DNA from: Gymnothorax reevesii
Lineage: Eukaryota > Chordata > Actinopteri > Anguilliformes > Muraenidae
Direction: 5' to 3'
Assembly: GCA_029721435.1 (NCBI GenBank)
Contig: CM056574.1
Span: 70,041,501-70,105,500, forward strand
DNA: 64,000 bases
The position numbers and the translations under genes were made by a program. Position 1 is the stretch's first letter, and the number at the start of each line of letters is the position of its first letter. Positions 52,601 through 62,328 of the stretch are shown in pieces. Below the pieces are notes generated by a model that saw only the letters and a program-made list of their open reading frames with translations, made no database searches and had not been told where the DNA came from.

Positions 52601-55600
52601 CAGAATTTTCTAGTTTTCACAGTGAATATTAAGAATATCGTAAGGAAGGCTTGCACCATATTAGTATATATACTAATATACCAGAGAGAAACTGCCCCTG
52701 CTCTCTGACACAGTTGTACTAGGAAAAAAAAAAAAAAAAAAACCACCCCAACTTTGACGTTCTATACCAGACCACCCCTGCTCTCTGACATACTGTCATA
52801 CCGGAAAAAAAAAACACCCCCGCTCTTTGACATGCTATTATACCAGAGAGAAACCACCCCTGCTCTCTGCCACACTGTTATACCACAGAGCAACCACCCC
52901 TGCTCTTCGAGACACAGTTACAACCAGAAAGACCACTTCAACTCACACACTCTTACACTCGATAGATCATGTTAGCGAGAGGGAAACCACCCATGCACTC
53001 TGCCACACTGTTATACCAGCAAGAAACCACCCGTGCTCTCTGACACATTGTTAAGCCAGAAAAAAACTTGCTCCAGCTCTCTAATACACTGTTACACTAC
53101 AGACCACTTCAGCTGTGACACTCTGTAACACCAGTGAAACTACAGTGTTAACCTGAGAGAAACCGCTTCCACTGTCAATAACAGTGTTTATCCCCCGAGA
53201 AACCAGTTAGCCACAGAGAGCACACCCCTTCTCCTCCACAATGTTAAACGAGAATTCACATTGTTAGCTAGAGAGAAGATAGAGAAAGATGTCATTGATA
53301 TCTATCGGTCTGGAAAAGATTATAAAGCCATTTCTAAGGCTTTGGGACTCCAGCGAACCACGGTGAGAGCCATTATCCGCAAATGGAGAAAACTTGGAAC
53401 AGTGGTGAACCTTCCCAGGAGTGGCCGGCCAACCAAAATCACTCCAGCAGCACATCGACGACACACTCATCCAGGAGGTCACAAAAGAATCCAGAACAAC
53501 ATCTGAAGAACTGCAGGCCTCACTTGTCTCAGTTAAAGTCAATGTTCATGAATCATCAATAAGAAAGTGACTGGGCAAAAATGGCATCCATGGGAGAGTT
53601 CCAAGGTGAAAACCACTGCTGATCAAAAAGAACACAAAGGCATGTCTTACATTTGCCAAAAAAAATCCTGATGATCCCCAAGATTTTTGAAAAATATTCT
53701 GTGGACTGCGAAGACAAAAGTGGGACTTTTTGGAAGGTTTACGTCCCGTAACATCTGGCGTGAAATTAACCCAGCATTCCATAAAAAAGAACATCATACC
53801 AACAGTCAAACACATTGGTGGTAGTGTGATGGTTTGAGGCTACTTTGCGGTTTCAGGAACTGGAGGACTTGCCACAATTGTTAGAACCATGAATTCTGCT
53901 CTCTACCAGAAAATCCTGAAGGAGAATGTCCGACCTTCAGTTCTTGACCTCAAGCTAAAGCGCACTTAGGTTATGCAGCGGGACAATCCGATCTGAAATA
54001 CACCAGAGGTTCCACCCCTGAATGGCTTTAAAAAAAAAATGTAAGGTTTTGGAGTGGCTTAGTCAAAGTCTGGACTTAAATCCGATTAAGATGCTGTGGC
54101 ATGACCTTAAATAGGCCGTTCATGCTCGAAAACCCTCCAATGTGGCTGACTTAAAACAATTCTGCAAAGAAGAGTGGGCCAACATTCTTCCACAGGGATG
54201 TGAATGACTCATGGCCAGTTATTGCGAATGCTTGGTTGCAGTTGTTGTCGCTGAGCGTGGCACAACCAGCTATTAGGTTTAGGGGGCAATTACTTTTTCA
54301 CATAGGGCCAAGTAGGTTTGGATAGCTTTTTCCCCTCAATAAATGAAATCATCATTTAAAAACTGCATTTTGTACCTACTCGAGTTTTCTTTGTCTAATA
54401 TTAAAATTTGTTTGATGATCTGAAACATTATACTGTAACAAATGTGCAAAAAATAAGCAATCAGGAAGGGGGCAAATACTTTTTCACAGCACTGTACATC
54501 CAGAGGACTACAGGATGGCTTAATTTTATTAATCAAGTCTGACAACTCAGTTAGACTGATTGCTTGAAAGGAGTCCAGGACAGAAGAGGGCCAGTAATAG
54601 ACTGGCCAGTCCCTATATTAATACTCGCCCTAAGGGCCATAACCTTATCAACAAAGAATGCCAGGAACAGATTGCAGTCATTGACGGAAAAAGATGGGAT
54701 GTAGATATTAATAGTGTCAAATAAAACTTTGGGATTTCTTTCAAAAGAAGAAATTATGTTTGCAAAATAGGCCATCTGGGTTTCCTTTTCAAGTACATTG
54801 AAGGAGAAAATGAGCTCTTTAAGGAAAAGGCGATGTACTTCTAGCCTAGTGGCTTTCCATAATCTTTCTGTTCTGCGACACCTCCGTCTCAGACAGCGGA
54901 TATCAGTGGATTGGCCTTGGATCTGACGTTTAAAGATGCAACTTCATCTAGAAGCAAGGAATAATTAACATAAAATGGTTTACATATTAACTCAGTATCG
55001 TTAATATTAATTTTAGGGTTGACAGAAAAGTGTGACGCGAACTGAACGGCTATATTTTGGGTGATGATGCGAGAGGACACAGATTGTTTTTTTTTTTTAG
55101 CTTACCTTTCATTGCACAGACCATCGGAGACTAAGGCCTGGGGCTGGGCAGAGACGGACACATCTGCGTGAAACAGGCATAATTTCATACTTGGAGGAAA
55201 AACACGAGCATGAAACATGCTGAATACGGACCTCAAAACGCAACATGCTGAACTAAAACAAGTAGAGGAACATGAGGTCCTGATGCGGAATTAAGGACCA
55301 ACTAGTCCCAGCTAACAGCCTTTCTGCAGACCTCAACACCACACATGATGAGACAACACAGCCCAGCTTCAAACATAAATGAGCAGGAAAAATCTCTCTC
55401 TCAAACGCACGCACATACACACACACACGCACACATACACACACACATACATCCTTGTGCTTCTACCCTTGTGAGGACATTACAATGACTTCCATTTATT
55501 CTTTGTGTCTCTACAGTAGGGGTGGGCAATTCCGGCCCCGGAGGGCCAGTGTGTATGCAGGTTTTTGTTTCTATCAATTACCCTGACTAATTGAGTTAAC

Positions 55601-58600
55601 TGATTACATCCTGATTACATGAGGGGAGACAAGAGAATAGTCTTGGGTGGTCATTCATGATAATTTCAGGAAATGCTCCAAGAAATGTCAGATTCAGATT
55701 TCATAAATGGTTTGGCTAATTTAGATAATCAACTAATTAAAGGCCAGAAGTTGGTGTGAAAACAAGGGACAGATATGGCCCTCGTTGCCCACCTCTGCGC
55801 CACAGCCTTTCGCCGATCTTAACAATAGTCAATGCATGCCAAACCTAAACTCGTACCCCAACCTTAACCTATCCCAAATTCTAAGCTTACCGCCAACCTT
55901 CACTACAAAGCGACAATTTGCGTCTGTAGTTGTGACGACACAAGAAAGACTGGAAAAATCTACTAATGGCAAACACAGATGCAGGCAGAAATACACACTA
56001 GTTAAGACTGGGGAAGCGGGCATGTTGAGGGGCACAAGCTCTGGATTAAACTGGGGGAAGGTTACTACTCACCAGGAAAGACGAACAGCTGTCTGTGCGG
56101 AGAGTAGCATGCAGCTTCAAAGAGAAGGTCAAAATGAGCGGAAAGAAAAAAATAAAGAAGCGAGAAAGAGGGAGAGAGGAAAACGGGGTTAAAGAGGAGG
56201 GGTCTGTGCATCTACATTAGAGCAGTAACTGCAGGTCTGACAGGGGAAAGACTGCAGAGTATTTCTGTGCTATTCCATATATTAGAGTGGATGCACAAAC
56301 ACGGCTGCATGCGTGTGCCTCTCCTGGAAAACACTTACCAGGAAAGTGGAATCTGTTGCCTCGATGGCCCATGGGGGAGGGGTTTGGGGGCGGAGTTGGG
56401 GTTGGGGTGGAGCTCTGCTGGAATGGAGCGGGGGAAGAAGGTGTGGATGATGTGGTGGAGGAGGGGTTACTGCTGGAGTCCAGCTGATCCTGAGGCGAAT
56501 GCACGCACAAAATTAATACAAATCCACAGACAGAAACATACATAAGTGCGCGCACAGACAATGCACAAAGGCGCACAGACAGAGACACACCGGTTCCTCT
56601 GTCCACAGTGCAACCATTCAGCTACTACTCTAACCAACATATTCTTGGCTAAAACTGATTAAGGTGACTGAGGGAACTTGCTCTAACTGCAGCTCTGACC
56701 AAATTGCACGCTGACAAAAATGTACACACACACACACACACAAAACAAATCAATCAGCCACACTAACTGACCCAATGACAGACACACTACCTAACCCACA
56801 CTCACGGACTTGCACTGTTTGGCAAACCCCAACTAAGGCACTGACTATAATTCACAGTTGTGATGAGAATGAACGGGACCTGTGGGGATATTCAGGACTA
56901 AATGTAAAACACAGTACACATTTTAAACCTGCAGCAAACAAACACCAGCCACTGAGGTTTTTGCTCCTGTCAGCAGGGTCCTGACAGCTAGGGTGCAGCC
57001 TGCGGACTCTGCCGCCCATCTCCTTGGTGTCTCTGGGGCTTTCAGCTACACCCACCTTTTTGTTCAGAGCCTTGGGGAGCGTGCCAAACTGCGGCATTTC
57101 CACAGTCCGGTCCACCTGGTTATTTATATCCGACGGCACAGATTCAGTCCTTCGGATATTTGAGACTGAAATACACAGAACAGAAAACAACAATATGGTC
57201 AGAAATACCCCCCAGTCTCCCACATCAAACTTTCTATGCATTTCACAACTGATATTCCTCAAATTCACAGACTCACCATGGTTTTTCTGGGACATGCATT
57301 AGGATTAGGGCATTAACTGGCTTGAGATTAGATTTTGAATACATAAGCAATAATGGAGTGGAGGCCTTCTAATGATCATGAACATACAGTTTTTTTCAGG
57401 GGTCACCAAGTTTCAAGGATTTTCCGAGTACCATGGGAGCCCTGAAAAACAGACAGTCTACAGACAACGAGAGACCAGTCTGATCATTGAGCCCGGTTAA
57501 ACCTGCGTATCTGCATCTGACTAAGACCACAAGCTCTGCACTTTCCCAAACACTGTCACTTTTTAGACCTACAAAGGCAAATGGCTTCCAAACTCCATCA
57601 GAGCAAAATTGTACATGGGCTTATGGCAGCATATGGTGGGATACGGGTATGATAAAAATGGCAGGAAATGAACATAAAGATAATTTACAGTTAAGCAGGG
57701 GGTCTTGGTTTAAAACCCCGGAAAAGCCCCTGCAACCCAGCCCGAGGGACGGGTAGTGGGGGAAAGAGTGGACAACTTGAAGTCATTAATAGTTTCAAAA
57801 GTCTGCAGTCAGTGGAATCAAAGACATAGGGAGCTGAGGAGGTGCTGTCAGGGGTTGGTAGAAGTGTAGGACTAAAATAACATTCCCCAAGTCACACAGC
57901 GAGCTCAACATTACATCAATGATGAGGTGGGAAGAGCACTTAGAATCTCTCATTGTAAATTCACGCAAAGATAAGTGATTAAACTGAACTGGCCAGACTT
58001 TTTCTCCAAAAAGAACAGTGACGACACAAAGTGGGAAAGGGGAGCCAGGGGGCGGGGCTTACTGGGGAGGAAGGATATCCGACACGGAGGAGCCTCTTTT
58101 GTACACTTGTTGTGGCACTTTAACCTGTTGGGGAGTAGAGAGCAGCCCCAATTAACGTCCAGTAAGCAAAAGCTGTCAAACGCAGCAGACAATAAGTAGT
58201 GGCAGGTAAAGGAGAGGTCAAGCCCACTTCTTCACCTGCAGTGTTTACACTTCACCCCAAATATCATGCTCTTCTGGCAAACCTGACACATCTGAGACAG
58301 CCAGGATTTGGTTGAAAACCTTAAATGAAGAGCAAAAAATATGCAGGAAGTATCTGTGTCAGCAGAATACGTTTTTAAAAGCAGGCCATTTGCAAAAAGC
58401 TATGGGAAGTTGAGCGCGTAGCTTACCTGTGAGTGATGGGCAGACCAATGTCCCGTCTCATGGTCTGCGGAGAGCTCCTGTGTACAGGCTGGTTATCTTT
58501 GGGGGTGAAAAGGAGGGGTGGAGAGAGAATGAGAGAAGAGAAAAGGAAAAAAGCAGGATGGGAGGCAATAACTGCTCAGATTTGAGAGGTTGAATTTAAA

Positions 58601-61600
58601 CCCACCTGCCTCAGAGATCTGCAGAACACATTCTAACGTACTGAGCCTCATACAGACGAGCTCATCAACACATGTAGATCAGAATGCAACAGCATACAAA
58701 TAAGCACGTAACTACATAAGCAGTTAATAATAGGAATAAATACACAACTATACGTGACTAAGTACGAAACTACAGACGGATAAGTGCGTAACTATGTATA
58801 AATAGCACATAACCACATAGGAATAAGCAACATAAGTATAAGTGGATCAGGAGAAAAATATGCTGATGCGGGAGGCAAATCCTCTCCTGAAAAATGGCTC
58901 CTGAAAATCTGATGGCTGGGGCAACACTTAAAATGAAAATGGTTTCAATATCGCCCGCATATGTGATCACAATACATGTCAATATGTTGCCACTACGAAC
59001 ACAGGCCAGCCACAGCTCAGCAGCGAGCTCGCATTTCACAAACCTACAATGCCTGTCTGGCTCAGCTCTAGCCCAGTTATAACAAGAGCCATCAGGAGAT
59101 GGCATATCCCCTCGGCAACAAGTCATCAACTTCGGATAAGCAAAAGGCACCCCGTCAGGTCATGACTAATGTGCACACCAAGTTTTGTGGGAAAATATCG
59201 TACGGTTTTCAAGTTATGCTTCAGAAATGAAATGTTAACAGACAGACGGACGGACAGACAGAGCCCATGACTATTCCCCCCCCTCATTACATGCCGGGGA
59301 GATAATAATAACCTTGCCATTCACTGGCCACAGAGTTCAAAATAAACTCTCTTCTGCCAAGTGTTTCAGAATGCACATGCACACTAACCCATTCAGCTCG
59401 TTTCCAGCTGACAGCAGATCCTCACTGCAGGTGACAGCAGGGTTACCCTTTCTGCACTGTGCCACTTGTGAACATGTGCTGTGATGCCAGTCTGTTGTTG
59501 TTTTCCCGTACAAATGTCCTGGCCTGGCTTTACCCAGTTCAACTAAGTCAACCCAGCGCGACTGGGATGTGCATTTCCATTACTACAGAGCAACCCCCTT
59601 ATCTTTATGTGTCCATGCGTTTGTCTGGAGTCGATGATGTTAAAAATCAGCGCCTTAATAACCCAACATCTAATACTGAACTGCGAATGCTTCAGCAAAA
59701 GGAGCTACAACAGTGATCTAGCGACATTTGATCTTGTTTGGGATTTCCCAATGCAAAGCATCATACAGTCCTCATTGACCATGGGCCATTGACTGTGAAA
59801 ACAAGACACAGACAGTTTTTCTTGAAAGAGATTATTGTAAAGTGTTAATAAAGGGGACTGACTCGTCGATTACGTTACAGTGGTTAGGCTGTTATACCGC
59901 CCAACGCAGTATCTTCGCGCTCTGCCTGTGCTTTCCTATTTTTCTTAGACTGGGACGTTTCTTGGCGTCAACCTTTGGGCAGTGGGTGTGTAGCCCCCAG
60001 CCAATAGCAGTGCGCAGGGTATGAGTACAGCACTCAGTTGCCTAAGAGGGAGCCATGAAAACAGTGTACACAGCACAAAAAAAGGAAATATGGCGAGACA
60101 ACATGCCAAGAAGACAGAGCTTGCTTCAAAACAAGAGTACATCTGGGGTTGGCTTTCACCTGCTGCTGAGCAGTAAAGAGGAGGATGAAATTGAATACTG
60201 AAGCAGAGTTGGCCTGTTTTTTGTTAGACAGGTAAGTGTCTGTGGTTAGCTTAGTTAGCCTGCTGAAGTATTGGATTTTTCATCACAACAAATGCAATGC
60301 TCAAAAAATAGTAACAGATTAACTTCACACACAAATAGTGAATGTCCTACCATCTGCCTATACAACTAATTCTATGTTTTGAGAGAATAACTCGAGGCAG
60401 GAAGTGCTTATTTTGATTGAGGAATCGTTACCTGTCCAACACACAAGCCTCAACGCAGCAGTCTCAAACCTACATGGTTAGTTGATTGTCGAAAGCTCAG
60501 AACTAAATTGTTGAGCAGGTAGAACTGTGTTGGCCAGTGGACAAGAGCTAACATTACTGATGATGGTGCACTTTTTAAAACATTGTAGAATTGGCATCGC
60601 AATGTTGTCATGTTTGTCTAGAACCACAATAAAGAGTAGTTCTGAGCAAGCTAGTTAAAATTACATCACTGCTAGCTTACTGATGTTCCAACAGGACGAC
60701 AGTGCAAAAATAGCTCAGAGAACTACTCAAATTATGGTTAGGGGGCATGCGCTTCTAGTGTGGTTGAGCCGTGGAGGTGGAGCCAGCTTTGAATGTTTTG
60801 TTTACAAACAGCGACAAACAAATCCTACTCAGTGTACCTTTAAATTAAATAACTATATACCAATAAGCACCAAAAAACATGGATAAGTACACAGGTACAC
60901 ATGGATAAGTACAGAAATACATTTGAATTATACATAACTGCATATGATAAGCGCATAATTACATTTTAATATTCACATAAGTGAACATGGCATCTCAATA
61001 AACTGATGCAAGTGATTTGAGTGCTCCAGTCTGTTCCTTCGTTAGTGAACATGGATATGTACAACATTTAGTATGGATAAAACCAGGGATAAGAATTGTG
61101 GGTAAGGTCACCTACTCTTGGGAATCAGGAGTTCTTCCAGGAGGGGGGGCGTGGCTGGTGTGGTATAGGGAGCATGGTTTCTGATGGTGGGAGTGACTGG
61201 AGTGGGGCAGCAGGTAGACCCAGGCAAAGGGTTGTGGCTGGAGTTATACAGCGACCGGGAGACAGGGTCTTCAAACCCGTCATCGCTGCCGTTCACCTGC
61301 ACATTCAGGGGAGGCGAAGTTTGCCTGGCAGACCTGCGGACGGGGCATCAGTGCATAGAACAAAGAGAAGGCCTGGATAGTGAAATTCATGAAAAGATCC
61401 TCAGCTGTTCATATCCACAAAGTAAAGCTGACACTTAACACTTTATCGATTTAAAACCTCACAGTCCAATTCAAATCTAATGTACTGGAGTTCAGAAACA
61501 AGAGACGAAAAGCAGCATCACTGTATAAATAATTAAACACTTCACTGCTCAATTGCGAAAGTATAAGTGAGCGTGAGTGTGTAAGGGTGCATATGTTTGC

Positions 61601-62286
61601 ATGTGTGAGTTTGTGAGGGCTTGCATGGTTATTCTCGCGAAAAACCTACTGCTGTTGAGACGACATATGGGGATGTGAGGACATTTTTGGTGGTCCTCAG
61701 AGGATTATGGAAGCATATGGCTAATTGGTTGAAGTTAGAGTAGAGGTTGAGGTTAGGGTTATACATAAATTGGTTATGGTTAGGGGAAGAGTGCGCAGAA
61801 TGAGTGAAAGTCACGAACATGTCCTCTCAAGTATAGCTATACAAACATGAGTGTGTGTATGCGCTTGTGTGTGTGTATATACATACTTGTTAGTAGACCT
61901 GTCCTCAGTGAGATTGGCAAGCTGTGATTCGTCGCTCTTGCTGCGGGTCAGAGCAATGTCTGGTAGTTGCAGCAACTTTCGAGAGGGAGGGGGTGGAGTT
62001 CGAGGGGCCTTTATGTGGGCATTTCTCCTGAGGGGAGGGGTTAGAGGGGGCGTGACAGTGTGCCTTGGGGGGTTATTGCCCACAGAATGTGCAGGAGGCA
62101 TGGCAGGAACACTGTAAGGTGGGCTGCAGGAGTGAGAGGAGGGGTCTATATGGCTCAAGGGGGAAGGGCGAGTGGGTCGGGAGGAACAGGTCTGCTGATC
62201 TGGGGAGGCGGAGTCCTGAGAGAGTGGCTCTGAGATCCAAGGAACTCCTTCCCCCCTCACCTGTCCTCCTACAGAATGAGAACATA

Positions 62287-62328
<42 letters not shown>

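Noticed and set aside
57950..58192. Treating the whole 80-codon minus-strand frame as one exon
   Set aside because: Only 58063-58124 is KSR-like and bounded by AG and GT. The frame outside it does not match and breaks the phase chain.
61581..61780. Telomere-like GGTTAGGGTTA text
   Set aside because: It is part of a dispersed repeat with copies elsewhere in the window, not an interstitial TTAGGG array.
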